64,000 bases of DNA from Streptococcus oralis subsp. dentisani (GTDB taxonomy: Bacteria > Bacillota > Bacilli > Lactobacillales > Streptococcaceae), in the NCBI RefSeq assembly GCF_002096335.1, contig NZ_NCUW01000025.1, positions 1 through 64,000 on the forward strand, given 5' to 3'. Of this stretch, positions 9,562 through 18,695 are shown piece by piece. The stretch's first letter is position 1. The number at the start of each line of letters is the position of its first letter. A program made the translations under genes and the position numbers. The notes beneath the pieces were generated by a model, which saw only the letters and a program-made list of their open reading frames with translations, made no database searches and had not been told where the DNA came from.

Positions 9562-10869
9562 ATGAACGAAATTCAAAACAATCAGTGGATTGCCCACTAT
9601 CGGACAGACCAACCGAATTTTGGTTTGGAGAGAATGGTGGAACTCTTGACGCTAAGAGGCAATCCCCATCTCAAACTCAAGGTCATCCATATTGGAGGGA
9701 CCAATGGTAAGGGCTCTACCATTACTTTTCTAAAAAACATGCTGGAAAAGATGGGGTTGAAAGTTGGAGTCTTTAGCTCGCCTTATCTCATTCATTACAC
9801 AGACCAGATTAGCATCAATGGGAAATCCATCCCTGAGGCGAGGCTAGAAGCCATGATGGCAGACTATGAGTCTTTACTTGAGGGGGAGAGGGGCCTTGCT
9901 TTACAAGGAACGACCGAGTTTGAGATTATCACAGCCCTAGCCTATGATTATTTTGCTGCTGAAAAAGTTGATGTGGCCATTATGGAAGTCGGAATGGGTG
10001 GACTTCTGGATAGTACTAATGTCTGTCAACCCATTCTGACAGGAATTACGACCATTGGCTTAGACCATGTAGCCCTACTTGGTGATACTTTGGAAGCCAT
10101 AGCAGAGCAGAAGGCTGGTATTATCAAACAAGGTATTCCCTTGGTGACAGGTCACATTGTTCCAGAAGCCTTGGCTGTTATTGACCGCATTGCAGAAGGG
10201 AAAAATGCGCCGAGAATTGCCTATGGGACAGATTATCAGGTTCGCCATCAAGAAAGTGTGGTAACGGGTGAGGTCTTTGACTATACAAGTGCTGTCAGAC
10301 AAGCTTGCTTCCAGACAGGTTTGCTTGGTTTGCACCAAATAGAGAATGCTGGGATGGCCATAGCTTTACTTGATACTTTTTGTCAAGAAGATGGTCGAGC
10401 CTTACCAGCTAATACCTTGGTTGCTCAAGCTTTGGAAGAAACAAGATGGCCAGGGCGTTTGGAGGTCTTGTCTAGTGACCCCTTGCTGATTTTGGATGGG
10501 GCCCACAATCCCCATGCTATCAAGGCTTTATTGGGCACCCTGCAAGAACGCTTTGCGGATTATCACAAGGAAATCCTCTTTACTTGTATCAAAACCAAGG
10601 CCTTGGAGGATATGCTGGACTTGCTAGAGACGGTGCCGGATAGTCAACTGACTTTAACCCATTTTGACGATAGTCGGGCGACTGATGAGAGCGTGCTGAA
10701 AGAGACAGCTGAGTCTAGAAATCTCAATTACCAAAACTGGCAGGAATTTTTAGATCAGAAAATGACAGAAGATGAAGAGAAAAAAACAGTTAGGATTGTC
10801 ACGGGTTCCTTGTATTTCTTGAGCCAAGTGAGAGCCTATCTGATGGAGAGGAAGAACGAGAATGGATAA
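9562..10869 (+). CDS. folC: Folylpolyglutamate / dihydrofolate synthase
   Basis: This 435-residue Mur-ligase-type enzyme adds L-glutamate to dihydropteroate and extends the polyglutamate tail of folates (pneumococcal sulB). The ATP-binding P-loop is [15 protein letters not shown] near residue 44. Family motifs [37 protein letters not shown] and [11 protein letters not shown] follow in order. The start lies one base after the folP stop codon, so translation is probably coupled. It overlaps folE by eight bases. Confidence 0.94.
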   Translation: MNEIQNNQWIAHYRTDQPNFGLERMVELLTLRGNPHLKLKVIHIGGTNGKGSTITFLKNMLEKMGLKVGVFSSPYLIHYTDQISINGKSIPEARLEAMMADYESLLEGERGLALQGTTEFEIITALAYDYFAAEKVDVAIMEVGMGGLLDSTNVCQPILTGITTIGLDHVALLGDTLEAIAEQKAGIIKQGIPLVTGHIVPEALAVIDRIAEGKNAPRIAYGTDYQVRHQESVVTGEVFDYTSAVRQACFQTGLLGLHQIENAGMAIALLDTFCQEDGRALPANTLVAQALEETRWPGRLEVLSSDPLLILDGAHNPHAIKALLGTLQERFADYHKEILFTCIKTKALEDMLDLLETVPDSQLTLTHFDDSRATDESVLKETAESRNLNYQNWQEFLDQKMTEDEEKKTVRIVTGSLYFLSQVRAYLMERKNENG

Positions 10870-11416
10870 ACAAAAGATTGAAACGGCTGTAAAAATGATT
10901 ATCGAGGCCGTTGGTGAGGATGCTAACCGCGAGGGATTACAGGAAACACCTGCTCGTGTAGCTCGTATGTACCAAGAGATTTTTTCAGGTCTTGGCCAAA
11001 CTGCTGAGGAACATTTGGCAAAATCCTTTGAGATTATTGACGACAATATGGTAGTGGAGAAGGATATCTTTTTCCACACCATGTGTGAACACCACTTCTT
11101 GCCCTTCTATGGGAGAGCGCACATTGCCTACATTCCAGATGGTCGTGTGGCAGGCTTGTCCAAGCTAGCGCGTACAGTTGAAGTCTATTCTAAAAAACCA
11201 CAGATTCAAGAACGTTTGAATATTGAAGTGGCTGATGCCTTGATGGAGTATCTAGGGGCTAAGGGAGCCTTTGTTGTCATTGAAGCAGAGCATATGTGCA
11301 TGAGCATGCGTGGTGTTCGAAAACCAGGCACTGCAACTTTGACGACAGTAGCTCGTGGCCTATTTGAGACGGATAAGGATCTCCGAGACCAGGCTTATCG
11401 TCTAATGGGACTATAA
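10862..11416 (+). CDS. folE: GTP cyclohydrolase I
   Basis: This 184-residue zinc enzyme converts GTP to 7,8-dihydroneopterin triphosphate, the first step of folate synthesis (pneumococcal sulC). Zinc and catalytic residues are in [13 protein letters not shown] (about 72-84) and [10 protein letters not shown] (about 142-151). [14 protein letters not shown] and [10 protein letters not shown] are also family signatures. The start overlaps the end of folC. Confidence 0.95.
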   Translation: MDKQKIETAVKMIIEAVGEDANREGLQETPARVARMYQEIFSGLGQTAEEHLAKSFEIIDDNMVVEKDIFFHTMCEHHFLPFYGRAHIAYIPDGRVAGLSKLARTVEVYSKKPQIQERLNIEVADALMEYLGAKGAFVVIEAEHMCMSMRGVRKPGTATLTTVARGLFETDKDLRDQAYRLMGL

Positions 11417-11419
11417 AAG

Positions 11420-11443
11420 AATCCGCTTTATGCGGATTTTTCT
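11420..11443 (+). terminator. Hairpin between folE and folBK
   Basis: AATCCGC pairs with GCGGATT around TTTAT and is followed by TTTTT. It is a short intrinsic terminator inside the operon and probably acts as a partial attenuator lowering folBK expression. Confidence 0.6.
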
Positions 11444-11457
11444 AGAAAGGACTAGTT

Positions 11458-12279
11458 ATGGATCAACTGCAGATTAAAGATTTGGAAATATTTGCATACC
11501 ACGGCCTCTTTCCAAGTGAGAAGGAATTGGGGCAAAAGTTTGTTATTTCCGCACGCTTATCCTATGATATGACCAAGGCAGCGACAGACTTGGATTTGGC
11601 GGCTTCTATCCATTACGGAGAACTTTGTCAGCAGTGGACGACTTGGTTTCAGGAAACCACTGAGGACTTGATTGAAACGGTAGCCTACAAACTAGTTGAA
11701 CGTACCTTTGAGACTTATCCTCTTGTTCAAGAGATTGAGTTGGAACTCAAAAAACCTTGGGCTCCAGTGCATTTACCGTTGGATACCTGCTCGGTGACCA
11801 TTCACCGTCGTAAGCAGCGGGCCTTTATCGCTCTAGGAAGCAATATGGGCGATAAGCAGGCGAACTTGGAACAAGCTATCGATAAACTGCGAGCTCGCGG
11901 CATCCATATTCTCAAAGAGTCCAGTGTCTTGACGACGGAGCCCTGGGGCGGTGTGGAGCAAGATAGTTTTGCCAATCAGGTGATTGAAGTAGAAACCTGG
12001 CTACCAGCACCAGTCTTGTTAGAGACCTTGTTAAGTATTGAGTCAGAAATGGGACGGGTTCGAGAAGTGCATTGGGGACCTCGTTTGATTGATTTGGACT
12101 TGCTCTTTGTGGAGAACCAAGTCATTTATACAGACGAACTCATCTTGCCTCACCCTTACATAGCAGAACGCCTTTTTGTTCTTGAACCGTTAGTGGAAAT
12201 AGCTCCCCATTTTATCCATCCGATCTTAAAGCAACCAATTCGTTACTTGCTTAATCAGTTGGAGCAAGGCGATGCCTAA
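11458..12279 (+). CDS. sulD: Bifunctional dihydroneopterin aldolase / HPPK
   Basis: This 273-residue fusion carries out two successive folate steps. The N-terminal FolB domain (1 to about 118; [18 protein letters not shown]) is dihydroneopterin aldolase. The C-terminal FolK domain (about 122-273; [45 protein letters not shown]) is 6-hydroxymethyl-dihydropterin pyrophosphokinase. The same fusion is known in pneumococcus as SulD. The ATG at 11458 follows AGAAAGGACTAGTT. It overlaps the next gene by eight bases. Confidence 0.95.
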   Translation: MDQLQIKDLEIFAYHGLFPSEKELGQKFVISARLSYDMTKAATDLDLAASIHYGELCQQWTTWFQETTEDLIETVAYKLVERTFETYPLVQEIELELKKPWAPVHLPLDTCSVTIHRRKQRAFIALGSNMGDKQANLEQAIDKLRARGIHILKESSVLTTEPWGGVEQDSFANQVIEVETWLPAPVLLETLLSIESEMGRVREVHWGPRLIDLDLLFVENQVIYTDELILPHPYIAERLFVLEPLVEIAPHFIHPILKQPIRYLLNQLEQGDA

Positions 12280-13555
12280 ACTTTCTGAGACCTATAGCAA
12301 GTGGAAGAGCATCGGGGAGGGACTGCTTGCTATTATTTTAGGGATTCTTTTGATTCGTTTTGGACAAGTTGTTCCACGGATGGGGTACCAGTTGCTGATG
12401 GGCTACTTTTCCTTGTCAGCGGTTTGGCACTTGTTGACTCGCTGGTTTCAGGATAAAAAACGTAGGGAAAACATCCTTGTAACCTTGGCTAAGCTGATGG
12501 TTGCGGCTCTCGTATTTGACTCTATCATTTTGCAAGAGCTTGCCCTCTATCTCCTAGTCTTTATCATTGCGAGTTACCAGCTGTTTACGGGCGCCATTAG
12601 TCTTGTGACCTGGTCCCTCTATCGAAAAAATGCCATTCATCCTCGGCTTCATCATCTCTTTGATGCTGTATGGATGATAGGATTTGGTCTTTATAGCATC
12701 TCACCTTTTCACGATGCGGCGAATTTTGAATTGCTCTTGCTTGGATTTTACTTGCTCATGCTAGGAGCCAGCAGTCTTCGGGACGGTTTCTTTTTTGAGA
12801 GGATAGAAAGCAATCCTAAGCTGAAACGGCGAATGCGAATGACCTTACCGATCTTTGTGACGGCTCTGATCCCTATCAGTACCTTACGCAAATTGAATGA
12901 GTGGCTGTCAAATCATGAAAGCCAAGAAGGAGAAGTTCATTCAGAAAGAAAAAACGACCAGACGGTTGATCTGGAAGTTTTTGTCCATACTTCAGAAACC
13001 TCTTTTTTCCTTGCCATGGGACATGTGGATATTTGTTATCAGGAGAGGGTTATTTCCTATGGTTCGTATGATCCCCACTCAGAGCGTTTATTCGGCATGG
13101 TTGGAGACGGTGTTTTGTTTAAAGCCGATCGGGAAAAATACATTGAACTTTGTAAGAGGGAAAGTCAGAAGACCTTGTTTGCTTATGGTCTGAGTTTGAC
13201 AGACCGACAGAAAGCTGCTATCCAAGATCGTTTGGCAGAGATAGAAGATTTGTTAATTCCTTGGGAGCCAAGCTCGCAGTTGATGAAAAGAAGAGAGGGC
13301 GAGGTCAAGCATACCTACTCCTACCAACTGCAACAGGAAGCAGATGCGACCCTCTATAAATTTAGCTCATCTGAGTTTAAGACCTACTTTGTTCTCAGTA
13401 CCAATTGTGTCTTGCTGGCAGACTCAATCGTGGGAAAAGCTGGGACTGATATATTGAGTCCCCAAGGTTTCATCGTACCAGGTACTTACCAGGATTACCT
13501 TGACTTAGAGTATACAAAACCCAATGGTCTGGTTGTTAGTCGCTCCATTTATTAG
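12272..13555 (+). CDS. Membrane protein with C-terminal permuted papain-like domain (predicted)
   Basis: This 427-residue protein overlaps sulD and ends the folate operon. Residues about 14-175 hold five or six hydrophobic segments arranged like the HdeD/DUF308 family. A hydrophilic C-terminal half (about 230-427) has a histidine in AMGHVDICY (H251) followed far downstream by an Asn-Cys pair in [13 protein letters not shown] (N378-C379). A His-first, Cys-last order with an NC pair is the pattern of circularly permuted papain-like domains (DUF4105 and YiiX-like groups). I infer a cell-surface or membrane-tethered cysteine hydrolase or transpeptidase-like domain. I know no experimental function, and none of this implies a role in folate synthesis. 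Confidence 0.6.
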   Translation: MPKLSETYSKWKSIGEGLLAIILGILLIRFGQVVPRMGYQLLMGYFSLSAVWHLLTRWFQDKKRRENILVTLAKLMVAALVFDSIILQELALYLLVFIIASYQLFTGAISLVTWSLYRKNAIHPRLHHLFDAVWMIGFGLYSISPFHDAANFELLLLGFYLLMLGASSLRDGFFFERIESNPKLKRRMRMTLPIFVTALIPISTLRKLNEWLSNHESQEGEVHSERKNDQTVDLEVFVHTSETSFFLAMGHVDICYQERVISYGSYDPHSERLFGMVGDGVLFKADREKYIELCKRESQKTLFAYGLSLTDRQKAAIQDRLAEIEDLLIPWEPSSQLMKRREGEVKHTYSYQLQQEADATLYKFSSSEFKTYFVLSTNCVLLADSIVGKAGTDILSPQGFIVPGTYQDYLDLEYTKPNGLVVSRSIY

Positions 13556-13561
13556 AAAAAT

Positions 13562-13608
13562 AAAACTCTAGTTCCTCAGTAGTTTGCGCCGAGAAGCTAG
13601 AGTTTTTA
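13562..13608. terminator. Bidirectional terminator
   Basis: AAAACTCTAG (13562-13571) pairs with CTAGAGTTTT (13597-13606). There is a T-run on the plus side and an A-run on the left arm, serving the folate operon and the convergent DUF960 gene. Confidence 0.7.
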
Positions 13609-13923
13609 AAAAAGGTCATTTTCTTCAGGAAGGAGGATGGTTTCTTTCCCGTCCATGTCTAAAACAAGAATCCGAGGAGGGTAAAGAGGGTCGAAGGGAT
13701 GATTAAAATCAAAGTCGATACTAGTCGGCAGATGCTGACTAGAGAAATGGAAGGTGATGGTTCCCTCATTATTGAGCAGTTGAAATTCGAGTTCTTCTTC
13801 TAATTCAAAGACGTTTTTCAAAAAATGATCGATAATAAACCATAAAGAGTCAATGACATCATCAGGCAAGCTGGTCACAACGCCAAAACTGGCCGAACGT
13901 CTCTGGGTATTTGTAAAAGCCAT
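13606..13923 (-). CDS. DUF960 domain protein
   Basis: This 105-residue soluble acidic protein starts MAFTNTQRRSASFGVVTSLP and contains DDVIDSLWFIIDHFLK. It resembles the DUF960 family of small firmicute proteins (a structure exists for a staphylococcal member), whose function is unknown. There are no signal peptide, membrane segment or catalytic motifs. AGGAGG precedes the start on the minus strand. It is divergent from ccpA. Confidence 0.75.
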   Translation of the reverse strand: MAFTNTQRRSASFGVVTSLPDDVIDSLWFIIDHFLKNVFELEEELEFQLLNNEGTITFHFSSQHLPTSIDFDFNHPFDPLYPPRILVLDMDGKETILLPEENDLF

Positions 13924-14045
13924 AGCCTCTCCCTCCTTTTTTTCTTATCATACAGCAAACTGATTTAAAAATCAAGAAAAGTTTCTTCCTTTTTTTAAAA
14001 TGTGAGTATCAAATGAAATTTTTTCAAAGTTTCTCTAAAAAATAC

Positions 14046-14107
14046 TTGAAAGTGTTTACAATAAGTGATAAAATGGAGTAAACAGATGCGTGAAAGCGAA
14101 ATTTTCA
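14046..14107 (+). promoter_or_regulatory. ccpA promoter with two cre-like sites
   Basis: TTGAAA (14046-14051) and TAAAAT (14069-14074) are 17 bases apart. TGAAAGTGTTTACA (14047-14060) overlaps the -35 box and differs from the cre consensus only at the central C. A second half-conserved site, TGAAAGCG...TTTTCA, lies in the leader at 14091-14107. Together they suggest autoregulation of ccpA. Confidence 0.5.
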
Positions 14108-14125
14108 ATACAGAAAGGAAACGGA

Positions 14126-15136
14126 ATGAACACAGACGATACAGTAACGATTTATGACGTTGCTCGTGAAGCGGGTGTTTCCATGGCAACTGTTAGCCGT
14201 GTAGTGAACGGAAATAAGAATGTCAAAGAGAATACTCGTAAAAAAGTTCTAGAGGTGATTGATCGTCTTGACTACCGTCCAAATGCGGTAGCGCGTGGAT
14301 TGGCCAGCAAGAAAACCACTACAGTTGGTGTTGTGATTCCAAATATCACCAATGGCTATTTTTCAACCCTAGCCAAGGGGATTGATGATATTGCAGAGAT
14401 GTATAAGTACAATATCGTCCTTGCCAACAGTGATGAAGACGATGAAAAAGAAGTTTCAGTAGTTAATACTCTCTTTTCAAAACAGGTTGACGGAATTATT
14501 TTTATGGGCTATCACTTGACTGAAAAGATTCGTTCAGAATTTTCCCGTTCTCGGACACCAGTTGTCCTTGCAGGGACGGTGGATATCGAACACCAGTTGC
14601 CAAGCGTTAATATTGACTACAGACAAGCAACGATTGACGCAGTGAGCTACCTTCTCAAAGAAAATGAGAAAATTGCTTTTGTGAGTGGACCACTTGTTGA
14701 TGATATCAATGGCAAGGTTCGTTTGGTTGGTTATAAGGAAGCGTTGAAGAAAGCAGGAATCTCTTATAGCGAGGGCTTGGTATTTGAGTCTAAATACAGC
14801 TATAATGATGGTTACACCTTGGCAGAACGCTTGATTTCATCACAAGCCACAGCTGCAGTTGTAACTGGTGATGAATTGGCAGCAGGTGTGTTGAATGGTT
14901 TGGCTGACCATGGTGTATCTGTGCCAGAAGAGTTTGAAATCATTACGACGGATGACTCTCAAATTGCACGATACACTCGTCCAAACTTGACAACTATTGC
15001 CCAACCTCTTTATGACCTAGGCGCTATCAGCATGCGTATGTTGACTAAGATTATGCATAAGGAAGAGTTGGAAGAACGTGAAGTTCTCTTGCCTCATGGT
15101 TTGACAGAACGTCGCTCTACACGAAAACGTAAATAG
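14126..15136 (+). CDS. ccpA: Catabolite control protein A
   Basis: This 336-residue LacI-family regulator controls carbon catabolite genes by binding cre sites with HPr(Ser-P). The HTH is in VTIYDVAREAGVSMATVSRV (residues 7-26), followed by the hinge helix near YRPNAVARGLA, then the periplasmic-binding-protein-like core ending in GLTERRSTRKRK. The length matches CcpA. The ATG at 14126 follows AAAGGAAACGG; the upstream GTG at 14090 would add 12 residues not typical of the family. It stands alone between two terminators. Confidence 0.95.
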   Translation: MNTDDTVTIYDVAREAGVSMATVSRVVNGNKNVKENTRKKVLEVIDRLDYRPNAVARGLASKKTTTVGVVIPNITNGYFSTLAKGIDDIAEMYKYNIVLANSDEDDEKEVSVVNTLFSKQVDGIIFMGYHLTEKIRSEFSRSRTPVVLAGTVDIEHQLPSVNIDYRQATIDAVSYLLKENEKIAFVSGPLVDDINGKVRLVGYKEALKKAGISYSEGLVFESKYSYNDGYTLAERLISSQATAAVVTGDELAAGVLNGLADHGVSVPEEFEIITTDDSQIARYTRPNLTTIAQPLYDLGAISMRMLTKIMHKEELEEREVLLPHGLTERRSTRKRK

Positions 15137-15138
15137 AA

Positions 15139-15174
15139 AAAATCAGGAAATCTTCACGATTTCCTGATTTTTTG
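15139..15174. terminator. Bidirectional terminator between ccpA and asparaginase gene
   Basis: AATCAGGAAATC (15141-15152) pairs perfectly with GATTTCCTGATT (15158-15169), with a T-run to the right and an A-run to the left. Confidence 0.85.
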
Positions 15175-15189
15175 TTCTAGAGAAGAGGA

Positions 15190-16152
15190 TTAGCCTTCCA
15201 TATAGTCTTTTAAGGCCTGTCCTTTTAGTTCAGCATTAAGGGCAATTAATAATTTGAGTCGAGCTTTTTGAGCATTGAGTTCTTTGACAAAGAGAACACC
15301 AGACTCTTGCAATTGAACCCCTCCCCCTTGGTAAGCGTAGACGGGTTCGGCAATACCATTAAAGCATCGTGAAACCAGGGCGACGGGGATTCCTTTTTGG
15401 AGGAGATTTTCCAACTTTTGAGCTGTTTCTTTGGGAACATTTCCAGCTCCAAAAGCTTGAATGACTAAGCCATCCAGTTGTTCTAAGTCTAACATATCGA
15501 TTAGCTCGTCTGTCATACCTGCATAGGCTGAGATGATGGGAACCAGACCTTGTATGTAATCAAGATCAAAGCGGACTCGTGGTTCGGCTGTTTTGAAGTA
15601 GAGGATTTCTTGCTTCATGATGAGACCAAGTGGTCCGTGTGTTGGGGTTTGAAAGGTGCTGACGTTGGTTGTATGAGTTTTGGTAACATACTTGGCTGCA
15701 TGGATCTCATCGTTCATGACGACCAAAACGCCCTTGTCGGCTGCTTTATCATCGCTGGCAACCCGTAAAGCACTCAGATAGTTATATACACCGTCACTAC
15801 CAAGTTCGTTAGAACTACGCATAGCTCCTGTTAGAACGATAGGCATGAGCGGGATTTCCATAGTATCAAGGAAGTAGGCAGTTTCCTCTAGCGTATCTGT
15901 CCCATGTGTGATGACAACCCCATCGTAGTTGTCTGCTTCCTCTTTAATCTTATGGTAGAGGGCTAGCATGTGTTTGGGTTTGATATGGGGGCTCGGAAGG
16001 TTTAAAAAATCGAGCGCATGGACTTCTATTCCTTTAAGAGGATTGGTGACGTGGTTCATGGGATTGTCCTGGCTGGTCACAACAGCGCCTGAAGCGTCTG
16101 CCTGCATAGAAATAGTCCCACCTGTATGTAAAACAAGGATTTTCTTAGTCAT
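15190..16152 (-). CDS. Asparaginase
   Basis: This 320-residue enzyme hydrolyses L-asparagine to aspartate and ammonia. Both active-site threonine motifs are present: VLHTGGTISM (near residue 8) and VVITHGTDTLEETAYFL (near residue 80), with TGAMRSSNELGSDG following. There is no signal peptide, so it is a cytosolic type I-like enzyme. It faces ccpA and is divergent from the HAD-MazG gene, with about 65 bases between them. Confidence 0.92.
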   Translation of the reverse strand: MTKKILVLHTGGTISMQADASGAVVTSQDNPMNHVTNPLKGIEVHALDFLNLPSPHIKPKHMLALYHKIKEEADNYDGVVITHGTDTLEETAYFLDTMEIPLMPIVLTGAMRSSNELGSDGVYNYLSALRVASDDKAADKGVLVVMNDEIHAAKYVTKTHTTNVSTFQTPTHGPLGLIMKQEILYFKTAEPRVRFDLDYIQGLVPIISAYAGMTDELIDMLDLEQLDGLVIQAFGAGNVPKETAQKLENLLQKGIPVALVSRCFNGIAEPVYAYQGGGVQLQESGVLFVKELNAQKARLKLLIALNAELKGQALKDYMEG

Positions 16153-16176
16153 GATTTACTCACTCTTTCTGAAATG

Positions 16177-16185
16177 TGGTATAAT
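16177..16185 (+). promoter_or_regulatory. Extended -10 promoter of HAD-MazG gene
   Basis: TGGTATAAT is a full extended -10 element 33 bases before the ATG at 16218. Confidence 0.6.
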
Positions 16186-16217
16186 CATTGTAACACAAAA
16201 GGGGGGAATGGGATAGG

Positions 16218-17603
16218 ATGGAAGTCAAAGCTGTTTTTTTTGATATCGATGGAACGCTAGTCAACGATCGTAAGAGTGTTTTGAAATCCACTAAGGACGC
16301 GATTAAGATTGTCAAAGAACAAGGGGTGCTTGTTGGAGTGGCGACAGGACGAGGGCCTTTCTTTGTCAAGGAATTTATGGAAGATTTAGACCTGGATTTT
16401 GCAATAACTTATAACGGACAATATATCTTTAATAAAGAAAAAGTCTTATTTGCTAGCCCGATTGCCAAGTCAAGCTTGCGTCAATTGGTTGCCTATGCGA
16501 AAAAGGAGCGTAAGGAAATTGCTCTTGGAACCGAGCATGCAGTTGTTGGCTCCAAAATTATGTCCTTTGGTCTCGGATCCTTTTCACAGCTGGTTAGCCG
16601 TTTTATCCCGACTGTCTTAACAAGAACCGTTAGCCGTTCTTTTAATCGAATGGTTAGCAAGGCAGTCCCTCAAAAGGAAGATGACCTGCTTCGTTTGATT
16701 AATGAGCCAATCTATCAAGTGTTAATGCTGATGACTCCTGAAGAATCTGAGAAAGTTGCAAGTGATTTTGAAGATTTGAAATTGACTCGAAGCAATCCCT
16801 TCGCTGCAGATATTATCAACCAAGGGAATTCGAAATTAGAAGGTATTCGCCTAGTTGGGAAAGAGTATGGTTTTGACCTCAACCAAGTCATGGCTTTCGG
16901 AGATTCGGACAATGACTTGGAAATGTTGGCAGGTGTCGGCATGTCTGTGGCTATGGGAAATGGCAGTAGTAGCGTCAAAGAAGTTGCCAAGCACATTACT
17001 GCAAGTAACCAACAAGATGGTATCCACAAGGCGCTCGAGCATTTTGGTGTTTTAGCAGCAGAAAAGGTATTTGTCAGTCGGGACTACCACTTCAATAAGG
17101 TCAAAACCTTCCACCACATGATGGATGAACGAACCCAAGAAGAGCCTCGGGCCTGGGATATTGAGGGAGCAACCCACCGTGCAGACTTTAAAATTGAAGA
17201 ATTAGTGGAGTTTGTTCGCGCAGCAAGTTCTTCAGAGGAAGAATTCCAGCAGTCGCTTGCAAGTATGCATGAGGCGATTGATAAGGCTGCAGAGAAAGTG
17301 GTGAAAAAGACACCGGCCCAAAAAGATTTGATTGGGCAAGTCGATGCCTTGATTGATATACTTTACTTTACCTATGGTAGTTTTGTCTTGATGGGAGTGG
17401 ATCCGGAACGTATTTTTGATATTGTTCATGAAGCGAATATGGGGAAAATCTTCCCTGATGGAAAAGCACATTTTGATCCAGTTACGCATAAAATCTTAAA
17501 ACCAGATGACTGGGAGGAGAAGTATGCTCCAGAAGCTGCTATTAGAAAAGAAATTCAACGACAAGTCAAGGCTTATGAGCGCCACAAAGAAAAACAGAAA
17601 TAA
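16218..17603 (+). CDS. HAD phosphatase fused to MazG/PRA-PH-like domain
   Basis: This 461-residue protein has two parts. Residues 1 to about 270 form a Cof-type HAD phosphatase (motif I FFDIDGTLVND, motif II VGVATGRG, motif IV AFGDSDNDLEMLAGVG). Residues about 285-461 form an all-alpha domain with VDALIDILYFTYGSFVLMGV and EANMGKIFPDGKAHFD. These match the MazG-like/phosphoribosyl-ATP pyrophosphohydrolase fold that removes pyrophosphate from nucleotides. The fusion suggests sanitation of unusual nucleotides in two steps, pyrophosphate removal then dephosphorylation. That is inference; the substrate is unknown. Confidence 0.85.
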   Translation: MEVKAVFFDIDGTLVNDRKSVLKSTKDAIKIVKEQGVLVGVATGRGPFFVKEFMEDLDLDFAITYNGQYIFNKEKVLFASPIAKSSLRQLVAYAKKERKEIALGTEHAVVGSKIMSFGLGSFSQLVSRFIPTVLTRTVSRSFNRMVSKAVPQKEDDLLRLINEPIYQVLMLMTPEESEKVASDFEDLKLTRSNPFAADIINQGNSKLEGIRLVGKEYGFDLNQVMAFGDSDNDLEMLAGVGMSVAMGNGSSSVKEVAKHITASNQQDGIHKALEHFGVLAAEKVFVSRDYHFNKVKTFHHMMDERTQEEPRAWDIEGATHRADFKIEELVEFVRAASSSEEEFQQSLASMHEAIDKAAEKVVKKTPAQKDLIGQVDALIDILYFTYGSFVLMGVDPERIFDIVHEANMGKIFPDGKAHFDPVTHKILKPDDWEEKYAPEAAIRKEIQRQVKAYERHKEKQK

Positions 17604-17610
17604 GTCATAA

Positions 17611-17637
17611 AAAAAGGAGCACGGAGCTCCTTTTTTT
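17611..17637. terminator. Bidirectional terminator
   Basis: AAAAAGGAGC (17611-17620) pairs with GCTCCTTTTT (17626-17635). It sits between the convergent HAD-MazG and universal stress protein genes. Confidence 0.8.
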
Positions 17638-17641
17638 ATAA

Positions 17642-18094
17642 TTACAACGTTTTTTCTCTTTCTCTCACGACCAGCAAGTCGACTTTCGCATGGCGGAGAA
17701 TGTATTCAGATGAAGAGCCAACCAAGAGGCGTTCAAAGGCATTGAGTCCTGTTGCGCCAACGAGAATCAGGTCAACCCCTTCAGCGTCGGGAATAGTGCG
17801 GGCAAGGAGGGTTTTTGGATTTCCCATTTCGATGACGATGTGAATATCAGTCACACCAGCATCTCTTGCGCGCTTTTCGTATTCCTTCATCAGACTTTCA
17901 GCGTCGACTTGGAGTTCTTCGTAAACTTCAGCATCAAAGGTAGACACGCTTTGAAGAGCGCGTGTGTCAATAACATGAGCAATGGTGAGCTTGGATTCGT
18001 TGCGTAGAGCAGTGTAAACACCCTTGACGAAAGCCAAGTCCGCTTCTTTAGAACCATCAATTGCGACCATAACATTTTGGTAACGTTGTGCCAT
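17642..18094 (-). CDS. Universal stress protein (UspA family)
   Basis: This 150-residue single-domain protein is of the nucleotide-binding Usp class. The N-terminal beta strand and Asp are in NVMVAIDGSKEADLAF, and the ATP-binding loop is GATGLNAFERLLVGSSSEY (about 114-132), which fits G-x2-G-x9-G-S/T. Such proteins dimerise and help survival under stress, often binding ATP or cyclic nucleotides. AGGAGG precedes the start. Confidence 0.92.
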   Translation of the reverse strand: MAQRYQNVMVAIDGSKEADLAFVKGVYTALRNESKLTIAHVIDTRALQSVSTFDAEVYEELQVDAESLMKEYEKRARDAGVTDIHIVIEMGNPKTLLARTIPDAEGVDLILVGATGLNAFERLLVGSSSEYILRHAKVDLLVVREREKTL

Positions 18095-18253
18095 AATGAA
18101 ACCTCCTGAAATTTTCTTACTGTTATTGTAACCCTTTTCACTAAAGAAGTAAAGTAAAAAAGTATTTTAGTCGAAAATGTTATCGCCCTCACTATATCTT
18201 TATTTATGTTCTACTGAATCTATGCAAGAGAGCAGAGATGAGGAGGTGTCCTT

Positions 18254-18556
18254 ATGGCTTGTATATTTGAAATAGCGGAAAAATCTTTCTCGAAACGATT
18301 TTATAGTTGTTTATTGATCCCTCTGGCTCTTCAAATCCTATCTATCTATTTTATGTCAGAATTACTTGCCTTTATTTTTCTGATTTTTATCTACCTAGCT
18401 CTAATTCATTTGCTGTTTCAACTGTTTTTGAGTTATGCTATGTTTCGAAATGGAAATGTGGTCTTTCAAAATATCAGTCTCCTTTTTTTGATGTTATATG
18501 CTTGCTATTACCCTCTTGCAGGATTTTTCCTAGCAGCACTATCTATAGGATTGTGA
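18254..18556 (+). CDS. Small membrane protein, function unknown
   Basis: This 100-residue protein has three predicted membrane helices (about 18-36, 38-62 and 76-98) and a short N-terminal MACIFEIAEKSFSKRF segment that could be amphipathic. The ribosome binding site GAGGAGG is well placed eight bases before the ATG. It has no motif I recognise. The gene sits between the divergent usp gene and alaT. A second overlapping frame (18307-18681) has no ribosome binding site and is a shadow. Confidence 0.6.
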   Translation: MACIFEIAEKSFSKRFYSCLLIPLALQILSIYFMSELLAFIFLIFIYLALIHLLFQLFLSYAMFRNGNVVFQNISLLFLMLYACYYPLAGFFLAALSIGL

Positions 18557-18636
18557 ACGATATAGTTGATAAACTCTGCTCTCCTTGCTTTTTAGTAAGG
18601 TTTTACTATTTTCTGCACTCCTCTCTTTCAGGAAAC

Positions 18637-18665
18637 TTGTCGCAACCTCATTCTAGTGGTATAAT
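18637..18665 (+). promoter_or_regulatory. alaT promoter
   Basis: TTGTCG (18637-18642) and extended -10 TGGTATAAT (18657-18665) are separated by a 17-base spacer. Confidence 0.6.
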
Positions 18666-18695
18666 GTTACTATCTCGATGAATTGAGGAAACAAG

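Noticed and set aside
18307..18681. 124-codon frame overlapping the small membrane protein gene
   Set aside because: It has no ribosome binding site, runs across the alaT promoter, and competes with a frame that has a strong GAGGAGG site.
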